DNA of 33,261 nucleotides from Variovorax sp. KBW07 (GTDB lineage: Bacteria > Pseudomonadota > Gammaproteobacteria > Burkholderiales > Burkholderiaceae_C): NCBI RefSeq assembly GCF_003852515.1, contig NZ_QAJK01000114.1, positions 1-33,261 of the forward strand, read 5' to 3'. A model generated the notes under the pieces. That model searched no databases and was not told where the DNA came from. It saw nothing but the letters and a program-made list of their open reading frames with translations. Made by a program: the position numbers and the translations under genes. Position 1 is the stretch's first letter; each line of letters opens with the position of its first letter. Positions 1-9,119 of the stretch are shown here, in pieces.

Positions 1-1097
<1,097 letters not shown>

Positions 1098-1120
1098 GTG
1101 TCGTTGAACAAGAGTGAAGA

Positions 1121-1156
<36 letters not shown>

Positions 1157-1179
1157 GAAGAGGAAATGCGCGGCGCGGT

Positions 1180-1983
1180 TCAGATGCCGTGCAGGAACCA
1201 GCCGCCGTCCACCAGCAGGTCGGTGCCCGTCACGTAGCTCGCCATCGGCGAGGCCAGGAACAGCACGGTGCTGGCAATCTCGAAAGGTTCGGCCTGGCGG
1301 CGCAGCGGAATGTGGTCGAGCACGCCGCTGTCCTGCAGCTGGCGGAACAGTTCCGGCTTCAGGTTGCCGGGCGTGGCCGTGAGCCCCGGCGACACGGAGT
1401 TCACGCGGATGCCGTGCGGCGCCAGTGCAAGCGCGAGGTTGCGCGTCATCGCCAGCACGGCGCCCTTCGACGCGTCGTAGGCGCAGTGGTTGGGCATGGG
1501 CTTGTGGCCGCATATCGACGACAGATTGACGATGGCGCCGCCCTGCCCTTGCGCCTTCATGCGGCGGCTGGCCGCCTGCGCGCCGAAGAACATTGCCTTG
1601 CAGTTCACCGCGAACATGCGGTCCCAGAAGGCGCCGTCGACGTCATCCACCGGGCGCAGCGGATAGATGCCCGCGTTGTTCACGAAGACGTCGATGCGGC
1701 CGTGCGCAGCCATCGCCGCATCGAGCAGGCCGTCGACCTGTTCCTGCACGGTCACGTCCGTGGGCACGTGGCGCACGTCGAGCCCTTCGGCTGCGAGCTC
1801 GCCGGTACGGCCCGCCTGCAGGTCGCCGACGACCACGCGTGCGCCCGCCTCGGCAAAGCGCCGCGCGATGGCAAGGCCGATGCCGTCGCCGCCGCCCGTC
1901 ACCACCGCGGTCTTGCCGCGAAAGTCGAGCAGGCCGTCGAAGGGTGCGTACGGCAATGCCTTGTAGGAAGGCGTGCCGCTCAT
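1180..1983 (-). CDS. SDR family oxidoreductase (classical short-chain dehydrogenase), 267 aa
   Basis: A classical NAD(P)-dependent short-chain dehydrogenase that interconverts an alcohol and a ketone; the substrate is unknown. The Rossmann motif TGGGDGIG is at 29-36, the NNAG structural motif at 102-105, the catalytic serine at 155-156, and the Y-x3-K pair at Y169/K173 (YDASK). The conserved PG of the substrate loop ([10 protein letters not shown]) and the C-terminal DGG are present. Compared with its neighbours it has about 20 extra residues before the Rossmann fold. The ATG at 1983 is used because it sits in a TGATG junction with the stop of the previous SDR, which suggests translational coupling. 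It is the last gene of the ABC/SDR operon. It acts presumably in the cytoplasm on an imported compound (inference). Confidence 0.9.
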   Translation of the reverse strand: MSGTPSYKALPYAPFDGLLDFRGKTAVVTGGGDGIGLAIARRFAEAGARVVVGDLQAGRTGELAAEGLDVRHVPTDVTVQEQVDGLLDAAMAAHGRIDVFVNNAGIYPLRPVDDVDGAFWDRMFAVNCKAMFFGAQAASRRMKAQGQGGAIVNLSSICGHKPMPNHCAYDASKGAVLAMTRNLALALAPHGIRVNSVSPGLTATPGNLKPELFRQLQDSGVLDHIPLRRQAEPFEIASTVLFLASPMASYVTGTDLLVDGGWFLHGI

Positions 1984-2771
1984 CAGTAGATCGAGCGGAC
2001 GATGCCGCCGTCCACGCGCAGCGCCGCGCCGTTGATGGCGCTCGCGCGCTGGCTGCACACGAAGGCCACGAGGTCGGCCACCTCGGCGGGATCGATGAGC
2101 CGCGCGATGATCGAGGTGCTGCGGTTCTCCGCGACGAAACGCCGCTCGGCCTCTTCGTACGAAAGCTCGGGGAACAGGCCCTGCACGAAGACCCGAACGC
2201 CCTCGGTGCGCGTCGAACCCGGCACGACGGCATTGACCGTGACGGCGGTGCCCTTGGTCAGCTCCGCCAGCGTGCGCGAGACCGCCAGCGTCATCGACTT
2301 CGAGGCGCTGTAGTGCGGCAGTTCCGGCGCGGGCGCGATGGCGGCCTCGCTCGACAGGAAGACGATGCGGCCCTTGCCGCGCGCGAGCATGCCCTGGACG
2401 TAGTGGCGGCCAAGCCGCACGCCGCTCATCACGTTCACGTCGAAGCTTTCGAGCCACTGCGCATCGGTGGTCTGCGTGAAGGGCACGGCCTCGTAGATGC
2501 CGAGGTTGTTCACCAGGATGTCGAGTTCGGGCAGCAGCGCGATGGTTTCGGCGCAACCCTGCGCGCCGCCGTTGTCGGCCACCAGCCCTTCGAGCCGCGC
2601 GCCCGGCGTGCGCGCGCGCAGGTCGGCAATGGCCGCATCGACCGCCTGCGCGGTGCGACCGTTGATGTAGACGGTGGCGCCTTCGCGGGCCAGCGTGCGA
2701 GCGATTTCGCGGCCGATGCCACCGGTCGATGCGGTGACGAGCGCGCGTGCGCCTTCAAGTCCGAGGTCCAT
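1983..2771 (-). CDS. SDR family oxidoreductase, 262 aa
   Basis: A classical short-chain dehydrogenase. The cofactor motif is TASTGGIG at 13-20, a serine-bearing variant of TGxxxGIG. NNLG replaces NNAG at 88-91, the catalytic serine is about 141, and the Y-x3-K pair is Y154/K158 (YSASK). An N-G-R-T stretch after the second beta strand (residues 37-40) suggests NADP(H) rather than NAD(H), which is a family-based inference. The C-terminal part has the longer ERRFVAENR helix seen in 3-oxoacyl-ACP-reductase-like members that many genomes annotate as SDR of unknown substrate. Its stop overlaps the start of the next gene by one base, and a gap of about 65 bases precedes it. It is part of the operon that runs from the VOC gene. 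Substrate unknown. Confidence 0.9.
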   Translation of the reverse strand: MDLGLEGARALVTASTGGIGREIARTLAREGATVYINGRTAQAVDAAIADLRARTPGARLEGLVADNGGAQGCAETIALLPELDILVNNLGIYEAVPFTQTTDAQWLESFDVNVMSGVRLGRHYVQGMLARGKGRIVFLSSEAAIAPAPELPHYSASKSMTLAVSRTLAELTKGTAVTVNAVVPGSTRTEGVRVFVQGLFPELSYEEAERRFVAENRSTSIIARLIDPAEVADLVAFVCSQRASAINGAALRVDGGIVRSIY

Positions 2772-2837
2772 GGGGAGTCCTGTTGTCGTGGGTGAAATTC
2801 GTGAGGAGGAGAAGACGAGGCAGAAAGCGGCCCGGCC

Positions 2838-3626
2838 TCAGCCGTCGAAACGCGGCGCGCCGTTGTGGGCCGTGAGCCCGCCGTCGACGGGCAGGTTCAC
2901 GCCGTTGACGAACGAGGCATCGTCCGAGGCGAGGAACGCGACGGCGGCGGCAATTTCGGCCGGCTCCGCGATGCGACCCATCGGGTAGGCCCTGGCAAAG
3001 GCTTCCTCGACCTTCGCGGGGTCGAGCTTCGCAATGGCCGCGTCGAACATCGGCGTTCTTACCGAGCCGGGGCACACCGCGTTCACGCGGATGCCAAACT
3101 TGGCGAGGTCTAGCGCCATGCTGCGCGTGAGGTGCGTGACGGCCCCCTTGCTGGTGGCATAGGCGGCCTGCCCGAAGTCGCCGCCCAGCCCGGAGATGGA
3201 CGACAGGTTGACGATGGCCGTGGGCCGGCCCGCCGCCTTGAGCAACGGCAGCGCGGCCAGGGACAGGCTCATCGTGCCTTCGACGTTGACCGCCATCAAC
3301 CGGCGCCATTGCGCCATGTCGGTGTCTTCGAAACTGCCGCCGTGGTGGATGCCCGCGTTGTTGACGAGCGCGTCGAGGTGGCCGTGGCGCGCACGCACGC
3401 ACTCGATGGCGCTGGCGATGTCGTCGCTGTTCGTCACGTCGAGGCCTACGGCGAAGGCGCCCCGCCCCTCGGCCGCGAGCGAGGCCGCGACGGCCGTGGC
3501 CGCCGACAGGTCGCGGTCCGCCACGATCACCGATGCACCCTCTTGCGCCAGGCGCTGCGCAACCGCGGCACCGATGCCCGAGCCCGCGCCGGTGACCAGC
3601 ACCACCCGCTGTTCGAAACGTTGCAT
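2838..3626 (-). CDS. SDR family oxidoreductase, 262 aa
   Basis: A classical short-chain dehydrogenase. TGAGSGIG is at 12-19, and an Asp at the end of the second strand (ADRD, D37) favours NAD. NNAG is at 89-92, the catalytic serine at 142-143, and the Y-x3-K pair is Y156/K160 (YATSK). The PGSVRTP substrate-loop motif and the PVDGG C-terminal motif are intact. I chose the ATG at 3626 over the in-frame GTG at 3641. A GAGGGG ribosome site stands seven bases before the ATG, and the five extra residues have no counterpart in the fold. Its start lies 12 bases after the stop of the previous SDR, so the two are certainly co-transcribed. Substrate unknown. Confidence 0.9.
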   Translation of the reverse strand: MQRFEQRVVLVTGAGSGIGAAVAQRLAQEGASVIVADRDLSAATAVAASLAAEGRGAFAVGLDVTNSDDIASAIECVRARHGHLDALVNNAGIHHGGSFEDTDMAQWRRLMAVNVEGTMSLSLAALPLLKAAGRPTAIVNLSSISGLGGDFGQAAYATSKGAVTHLTRSMALDLAKFGIRVNAVCPGSVRTPMFDAAIAKLDPAKVEEAFARAYPMGRIAEPAEIAAAVAFLASDDASFVNGVNLPVDGGLTAHNGAPRFDG

Positions 3627-3637
3627 GTGCACGCCCC

Positions 3638-4423
3638 TCACACGAACTTGGTCACGCCGCCGTTCACCGCCAGCTCCACGCCGGTGATGAAGTCGGCCTG
3701 GTCGGAAGCGAGGAACAGCACGGCCGCCGCCACGTCTTCAGGGCGGCCGAGCCGGCCCGAAGGAATGTTCGCGGTCTTCAGGAAGATGTCGACGGCTTCC
3801 TCGCGGCCGGAGCCGTACTTGGCCGCCAGCGAATCGAGAAAGCCGCCCGGCCGGTCCCACAGCGCGGTGCGCACGTGCGCCGGCGACACCACGTTCGAGC
3901 GCACGCCCTGGCCGGTGAACTCGGTCGCAAGAATTTTCGAGAGCATCAGGATCGCGGCCTTCGACACGCTGTAGTCGGGCAACAGCGGATGCGGAATGCG
4001 CCCGGTCTCGGACGCGCAGTGAACCAGTGCGCCGCGTTTGCGTTCGAGCATGTGCGGCAGCACCGCGCGGCTCATGCGCACGTAGCCCATCAGGTTCAGG
4101 TTGAAGGTGGCTTGCCAGTCTTCGTCGCTGATCTTCAGGAAGCCGTCGCGCGCGGTGGCCACGCCCGCGTTGTTGAAGAGGATGTCGATCTGCCCGAAGC
4201 GCTGCAGGGCTTCGCGGGTGAGCCGTTCGGCCGCATCGGCGTCGCGCATGTCGGCCTTCACCGGGTGCAGGCGGTCGCTGGCCAGTGCCTCCAGCGCCGA
4301 GGTGTCGAGGTCGGCCGCGACCACGCGCGCGCCGGCCTCCAGGAATTGCCGCGTGGTCTCGAAGCCGATGCCGGCCCCGGCGCCCGTGACGATCGCGACG
4401 CGATCCTTCAAGCCTTTGTCCAT
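3638..4423 (-). CDS. SDR family oxidoreductase, 261 aa
   Basis: A classical short-chain dehydrogenase with TGAGAGIG at 13-20, D38 as the likely NAD-selecting residue (AADLD), NNAG at 84-87, catalytic S138 and Y151/K155 (YSVSK). The loop after the active site is longer than usual and rich in charged residues (roughly 180-200), perhaps shaping a distinct substrate pocket. A GGAGAA ribosome site precedes the ATG at 4423. The gene lies between the PRISE-like reductase and the other SDRs in a single direction with short gaps. Four non-identical SDRs in tandem suggest several successive alcohol/ketone steps on one substrate or on its stereoisomers (inference). Confidence 0.9.
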   Translation of the reverse strand: MDKGLKDRVAIVTGAGAGIGFETTRQFLEAGARVVAADLDTSALEALASDRLHPVKADMRDADAAERLTREALQRFGQIDILFNNAGVATARDGFLKISDEDWQATFNLNLMGYVRMSRAVLPHMLERKRGALVHCASETGRIPHPLLPDYSVSKAAILMLSKILATEFTGQGVRSNVVSPAHVRTALWDRPGGFLDSLAAKYGSGREEAVDIFLKTANIPSGRLGRPEDVAAAVLFLASDQADFITGVELAVNGGVTKFV

Positions 4424-4451
4424 GGTGTTGTTCTCCGTTCGTTGTCTGTGT

Positions 4452-5525
4452 TCAGGGAATGATTCGTTCGTGGCGCAGCTGGTCGAACAGGTCGAGGAAC
4501 GACCGCTCGGTGTCCTGGAAGCCCACGAAGCCGAGGCGTCGGCTCTTGTTCATGTCGTTGACGCACTCCATGGGGCGGCCCAGGTCAAGGTCGGTGTGCC
4601 AGGCCGAGGCCAGTTCGTCGATGCCGTGCGGCTGCAGCCGGTGCGCCTGCACCAGGCCGTTCCACAGCGGCGCCATGTCGGCCATCTGCTGCTGCAGCGG
4701 TACCTGCTCGCCCGGGTACGGCGCGGCCTCCAGCCCGAAATGGCCGCCGATCACGCCCCACAGCCGCTTCCAGCGGAATACGTCGCCGTTGGCCACGTTG
4801 AAGGCCTCGTTGCGCGCGGCGGGCGTGGTGGCGGCCCACGCCAGATGCTTCGCCAGCAGGCGCGCATCGGTGACGTCGGTGAGGCCCGCGTGCTGCGTCG
4901 GCGAGCCGGGAAAAAGAAAGGGCCTGCCGTGTGCCTTGCAGACCGAGGCGTACACCGCGAGCGTGACGCCGATGTTCATGGCATTGCCCACGGCATAGCC
5001 CACGATGGTGTGCGGCCGGTGCACGCTCCACGACCAGCCATGGCGCGCCGCGAACTCGAACACCACGTCTTCCTGCACGTAGTAGAAGTTGTCGATGGGC
5101 AGGCGTGGCTGGTCTTCGCGGAACGGGGTCTCGGGCTGGTTGCGCGCGTACATGTCGAACGGACCGAGGTAGTTCTTGGTGCCGGTGACCAGCGCCACGT
5201 GCCGCACCGACGCCTGCCCGGGGCCGCTCACGGCATCGAGCACGTGGCGCACCATGGCGCCGTTGACCCGGCAGTTGTCGGCCTCGTTGGACATGCGCGT
5301 CCAGGTGCAGAAGAAGACGTGCGTGGGCCGGGTGTCGGCCAGCGCTTGGCGCGTGGCCTCGGCGTCGAGCACGTCGACCGCGACATGCTTCACGCGCGAC
5401 AGGCCGAGCGGCGGCTTGCGCGAGATGCCATGCACCTCCCAGCCGCCTTCGGCCAGCAGCTGGCGTGCGAGGTTGTTGCCGACAATGCCGGTGACGCCGA
5501 CGATGAGTGCGCGTTTGTCGAACAT
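4452..5525 (-). CDS. PRISE-like extended SDR (progesterone 5-beta-reductase / iridoid synthase-like reductase), 357 aa
   Basis: An extended short-chain dehydrogenase resembling the PRISE group, NADPH-dependent reductases that act on conjugated enones. The N-terminal nucleotide loop is GVTGIVG at 10-16 (an N-terminal Rossmann fold with a GxxGxxG pattern), followed by SRK at 35-37, suited to the NADPH phosphate. The PRISE catalytic lysine motif TGTKNY holds K117. The tyrosine motif NFYYVQED holds Y148/Y149, a spacing unlike the classical Y-x3-K. The family length is about 360-390 aa, so this looks complete. It follows the two ABC permeases by about 50 bases. If the PRISE reading is right, the operon's substrate or an intermediate would carry an alpha,beta-unsaturated carbonyl (inference). 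The alternative is a generic NAD-dependent epimerase-family protein. Confidence 0.8.
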   Translation of the reverse strand: MFDKRALIVGVTGIVGNNLARQLLAEGGWEVHGISRKPPLGLSRVKHVAVDVLDAEATRQALADTRPTHVFFCTWTRMSNEADNCRVNGAMVRHVLDAVSGPGQASVRHVALVTGTKNYLGPFDMYARNQPETPFREDQPRLPIDNFYYVQEDVVFEFAARHGWSWSVHRPHTIVGYAVGNAMNIGVTLAVYASVCKAHGRPFLFPGSPTQHAGLTDVTDARLLAKHLAWAATTPAARNEAFNVANGDVFRWKRLWGVIGGHFGLEAAPYPGEQVPLQQQMADMAPLWNGLVQAHRLQPHGIDELASAWHTDLDLGRPMECVNDMNKSRRLGFVGFQDTERSFLDLFDQLRHERIIP

Positions 5526-5574
5526 GACGTTTCCTTTGGATGTGAATGCAGCGCGGGAACTCGGGTCTCGGGCC

Positions 5575-6543
5575 TCAGGCGCCCTGCCTGCGGCTGTAGA
5601 GGCCGACCATCACGACAATGACGAGCCCGTAGCAGATCTGCTTCACGGCCTCGGGCACGTGCATGAGCGACAGCATGCTGCTCATGAGCGTGATCAGCAA
5701 CACGCCGGCCACGGTGCCGCCGTAGCGCCCGCGCCCGCCCAGGATGCTGGTGCCGCCGACCACCACCGCCGCGATGCCCGGCAACAGGAAGGGGTCGCCC
5801 ATGCGCTGGTACGACTGCCCCGCATAGCCCGCCAGCAGCAGCCCCGCGATGGCGCTGCACACGCCCGAGGCCACGAAGGCGCCGAGGATCACGCGGCGCG
5901 TGTCGATGCCCGACATGTGGGCAGCCACCTCGCGCGTGCCCACCGCATAGATGTAGCGCCCCATCAGTGTTCGGCGCAGCACCCACACCACCAGCACCGA
6001 CACCGCCACCCACACCAGCACCGCGTTGGGCAGCACGCCGAAGCTGCGGCCCGCGCCCAGCGCGGCCATGACGGGCGAAGGCTCGCTCGAGATGACGGTG
6101 TTGCCGGCGTAGAAGGCCACCGCGCCCAGCAGGATGGTGTTGACCGCCAGCGTCCATATCAGCGAGGGAATGCGCAGGTAGGCCACGCCCACGCCGTTCA
6201 GCAGCCCGATGAGCGCGCCGGCGGCAATGCCGGCCAGCGGGCCGAGTTCGGCCCACGCGCCGCCCTGGGCGCGCGCCACGGCCGTGCCCACGGTGGCCGC
6301 GACGGTCAGCGTCCAGGGCACCGACAGGTCGATGTGCCCCAGCAGGATGACCAGCGTCGCGCCGGCCGCGATCACGCCGAGGAAGGCGCCGCTCTGCAAT
6401 TGCAGCAGCAGGTAGGTGGGCGAAAAGAACTGGCTGTTCAGCGCCCCGCCCAGCAGCAGCAAGGCCGCGAGCGCCAGCAGCACGGCGCCGGTCGGGGTCT
6501 TCAGTTGGGTGCGCAGGTGGGAGCGAAGTGCGAGCGTGCTCAT
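5575..6543 (-). CDS. Sugar-type ABC transporter permease (RbsC family), second permease, 322 aa
   Basis: An integral inner-membrane subunit of a CUT2-type (ribose/galactose-like) importer. After a short basic N-terminus come about eight to ten hydrophobic helices. The family motif around GHIDLSV (first third) and the cytoplasmic loop with YAVGTREVAAHMSGI (the site that contacts the ATPase) are visible, as is the GGTSILGGRG segment near the C-terminal third. The ATG at 6543 overlaps the stop of the other permease as ATGA, so the pair is translationally coupled. Two different permeases rather than one homodimer recall Lsr- and Rha-type importers. Substrate cannot be read from the sequence. Confidence 0.9.
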   Translation of the reverse strand: MSTLALRSHLRTQLKTPTGAVLLALAALLLLGGALNSQFFSPTYLLLQLQSGAFLGVIAAGATLVILLGHIDLSVPWTLTVAATVGTAVARAQGGAWAELGPLAGIAAGALIGLLNGVGVAYLRIPSLIWTLAVNTILLGAVAFYAGNTVISSEPSPVMAALGAGRSFGVLPNAVLVWVAVSVLVVWVLRRTLMGRYIYAVGTREVAAHMSGIDTRRVILGAFVASGVCSAIAGLLLAGYAGQSYQRMGDPFLLPGIAAVVVGGTSILGGRGRYGGTVAGVLLITLMSSMLSLMHVPEAVKQICYGLVIVVMVGLYSRRQGA

Positions 6544-7514
6544 CGGAAGATCTCCAGTCGGTTGCGGATGCGCAGCAAGCGCGCGGCGCCCAGCGCGACG
6601 GCGCAGATCAGAACCAGCCCCTCGAACAACGGCTGCGCGAGCGGCGGCACGCCGGTGAAGAACATCAGGCTGCCGATGGTGCGCAGCATGAAGGCGCCGG
6701 CGATGGTGCCCAGCACGCTGGCCACGCCGCCGCTGAGCGCGGCACCACCGAGCACCACGGCGGCCACCGAATTGAGGGTGTACGGCAGGCCGATGGCGGC
6801 GTCGCCGCTGGCCGTCTGGAAGCCCAGGAAAAGCCCACCCATTCCGGCGAACAGGCCCGCCGTGGCATACGCCACGATCTTGGCCCGGTCGACCGACAGG
6901 CCCGACATGTAGGCCGCCTGCTCCGCCGAGCCGAGCGCGAACAGCGTGCGCCCGGTGAGCGAGCGCCGCAGCGGCTCCCACACCAGCAGCACCACCAGGG
7001 CCAGCACGACGAGCGAGGTGGGCACGAGGTCGCCCAGCGTGCCGGTCATGGCGTCGCTCAGGCCCGCATCGACCTCGCCGCCGGGCGTGGGCCGCACCAG
7101 CAGCGCAACGCCGGTGTAGATGGTGCCGGTGGCCAGCGTCGCGACGATGGGCTGGATGCGCGCATAGACGATGACCATGCCGTTCACCACGCCGCACAGC
7201 GTGCCCACCAGCAGCACCGCGGCCACGCCCAGCGCGACCTGCACGGGGTCGCCCTGCACCAGCACCGAGGCCACGCAGTTGCTGAGCGCCATGATGGCGC
7301 CGATGGAAATGTCGATGCCGCTGGTGAGCACCACCAGCGTCTGCCCGATGGCCACCAGCGCCAGTGCCACGCCCTGGTTGGACCAGGCCGTGAGCACCGC
7401 CGCCGAGGCGCCGCGCGGGTGGATCGAAAGAAAGGCGACCAGCAGCACCGCCAGCAGGCCGAGCGCCAGCAGCGTGCGCGCGTGGTGGCGCAGATGGAGC
7501 GAGGCGGATTTCAT
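6540..7514 (-). CDS. Sugar-type ABC transporter permease (RbsC family), first permease, 324 aa
   Basis: The partner permease of the same CUT2-type importer. It has a basic start (MKSASLHLRHH), about eight to ten membrane segments, the SGIDISIG motif typical of RbsC-like proteins, the coupling loop FALGSAEQAAYMSGL and the GGAALSGG stretch. The ATG at 7514 overlaps the ATPase stop as ATGA, fixing the start. A longer in-frame reading upstream would run through the ATPase gene and is not credible. It should form a heterodimer with the permease encoded next, in the inner membrane (family-based inference). Confidence 0.9.
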   Translation of the reverse strand: MKSASLHLRHHARTLLALGLLAVLLVAFLSIHPRGASAAVLTAWSNQGVALALVAIGQTLVVLTSGIDISIGAIMALSNCVASVLVQGDPVQVALGVAAVLLVGTLCGVVNGMVIVYARIQPIVATLATGTIYTGVALLVRPTPGGEVDAGLSDAMTGTLGDLVPTSLVVLALVVLLVWEPLRRSLTGRTLFALGSAEQAAYMSGLSVDRAKIVAYATAGLFAGMGGLFLGFQTASGDAAIGLPYTLNSVAAVVLGGAALSGGVASVLGTIAGAFMLRTIGSLMFFTGVPPLAQPLFEGLVLICAVALGAARLLRIRNRLEIFR

Positions 7515-9085
7515 GCGGCGCACTCCCAGGCCGTGGCGTGCACCCGGCTGTCGTTGGCGGGCGCGTCGTCCTTGCGCCCGAGGTTCATCGCGTTCATGAG
7601 GATCTGTTCTTCGGTGAGCGTTGCGCCCGCGAGCGACGCACGGACCTGGCCGTCGTACATCACGAGCACGCGGTCGCACAGGCCGATGAGTTCGTCGCAG
7701 TCGGTGGAATAGAAAAGAATGGCCAGGCCCTTGGCTGCCAGGTCGCGGAACAGGCGGTAGATTTCCTGCTTGGTGCCGACGTCGACGCCGCGCGTCGGGT
7801 CCATCAGCAACAGCAGCCGGGGCTGCGTGGCGAGCCACTTGGCCAGCACCACCTTCTGCTGGTTGCCGCCCGACAGCGTGGACACGGCCACGCGGGTGTC
7901 GGGTGCCTTGATCTGCAGCGTCTTCACCAGCCCGGAAACCAGCGCCTGCTCGGCGGCATGGTCGACCACGCCCCAGCGGCTGATGCGCCCGAGCGCGGAA
8001 ACGCCGAGGTTGTCGTGCACCGACTGGCCCAGCATCAGGCCTTCGGTCTTGCGGTCTTCCGGAATCAGCGCCATGCGGTAGGCCTCGCGCCTGCCGCCGC
8101 GCGGGCCATCGGGCGGCGCGGTCTGCTCGCCGATGCGGATGTCGCCGCGCACGTCGCGCAGCAGGCCCGCCAGCGCCAGCATGAGTTCGCGCTGGCCCTG
8201 TCCGTCGAGCCCGCCGAGGCCGACGATCTCGCCGGGCCGCACGGAAAGCTCGACGCCCTTGAGTTGCGCGCCCGAGCGCAGGCCGCTCACCTGCAGGTAG
8301 GGCCGCACCGACGTGGGCAGCGGCTCGGGCTTGGGCGGATACACCTGCGCGATCGGCCGCCCGATCATGAGCCGCACGATTTCTTCATGCGGCTTGGTGC
8401 CCGCGGGAAAGGTGCTGACGTGCTCGCCGTTGCGAAACACCGAGCAGGTGTCGGCCAGCGCATCGACCTCGTGCATGCGGTGCGAGATGAAGAGCACGCA
8501 GGTGCCTTCCTCGCGCAATGTGCGCAGGAGGCGCATGACCTTCTCCACATCTTCCGCGGTGAGCGCCGAGGTGGCCTCGTCGAGGATCAGCACGCGCGGG
8601 CGGCGCACCACGGCCTTGGCGATTTCCACGATCTGCCGCTGCGACAGCGGCAGGTCGATACAGCGCTCGCGCAGGTCGATCTGCCGGTCGCAGCCGATGC
8701 GCGCCAGGGCCTCGCGCGCCATCTGGTTCTGGCGCTGCGGATCGATCAGCCCGAGCCGGTTGCGCGGCGGGTTGGCCAGGCAGATGTTGGCGGCCACGCT
8801 CAGGTGCGGCACCAGCGACAGCTCCTGGAAGATGCAGACGATGCCTTCGTCCAGCGCCTGCGCGGGGCCCGTCATGCGCAGTTCGCGGCCATCGAGCCGC
8901 ACCACGCCGGCGTCGGGCCGCACCACGCCGGCCAGCGTCTTCATGAGCGTGCTCTTGCCCGCCCCGTTCTCGCCGAGGATGGCGTGGATCGACCCGCGCG
9001 CGGCGCTGAAGGACACGTCGCTGAGCGCGGCGATGCCTCCGTAGCGCTTGCTCACGCCGACCAGTTGCAGATAGTCGTTGTTCAC
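7511..9085 (-). CDS. Sugar ABC transporter ATP-binding protein (RbsA/XylG type, two ABC domains), 524 aa
   Basis: A fused two-domain ATPase that drives a CUT2 sugar-type importer. Domain 1 has Walker A GENGAGKST at 38-46, Q-loop Q87, a signature LSQRQ at 147-151, Walker B RVLILDE at 164-170 and switch H202. Domain 2 has a degenerate Walker A region (GLGGLDGQGQ, 289-298), a canonical LSGGNQQ signature at 404-410, and Walker B LLLLMDP at 424-430 where proline replaces the catalytic Glu. This asymmetry, one active and one degenerate site, is normal for the RbsA/MglA family. Full length for the family (about 500 aa). It sits between the binding protein and the permeases; substrate not deducible. 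Confidence 0.93.
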   Translation of the reverse strand: MNNDYLQLVGVSKRYGGIAALSDVSFSAARGSIHAILGENGAGKSTLMKTLAGVVRPDAGVVRLDGRELRMTGPAQALDEGIVCIFQELSLVPHLSVAANICLANPPRNRLGLIDPQRQNQMAREALARIGCDRQIDLRERCIDLPLSQRQIVEIAKAVVRRPRVLILDEATSALTAEDVEKVMRLLRTLREEGTCVLFISHRMHEVDALADTCSVFRNGEHVSTFPAGTKPHEEIVRLMIGRPIAQVYPPKPEPLPTSVRPYLQVSGLRSGAQLKGVELSVRPGEIVGLGGLDGQGQRELMLALAGLLRDVRGDIRIGEQTAPPDGPRGGRREAYRMALIPEDRKTEGLMLGQSVHDNLGVSALGRISRWGVVDHAAEQALVSGLVKTLQIKAPDTRVAVSTLSGGNQQKVVLAKWLATQPRLLLLMDPTRGVDVGTKQEIYRLFRDLAAKGLAILFYSTDCDELIGLCDRVLVMYDGQVRASLAGATLTEEQILMNAMNLGRKDDAPANDSRVHATAWECAA

Positions 9086-9119
9086 TCTGGATCTCCAGGC
9101 TTTGCGGGCGTGCGCCGGC

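Noticed and set aside
3627-3641. GTG start for the SDR gene at 3641
   Set aside because: The ATG at 3626 has a well-spaced GAGGGG; the extra five residues are not part of the fold.
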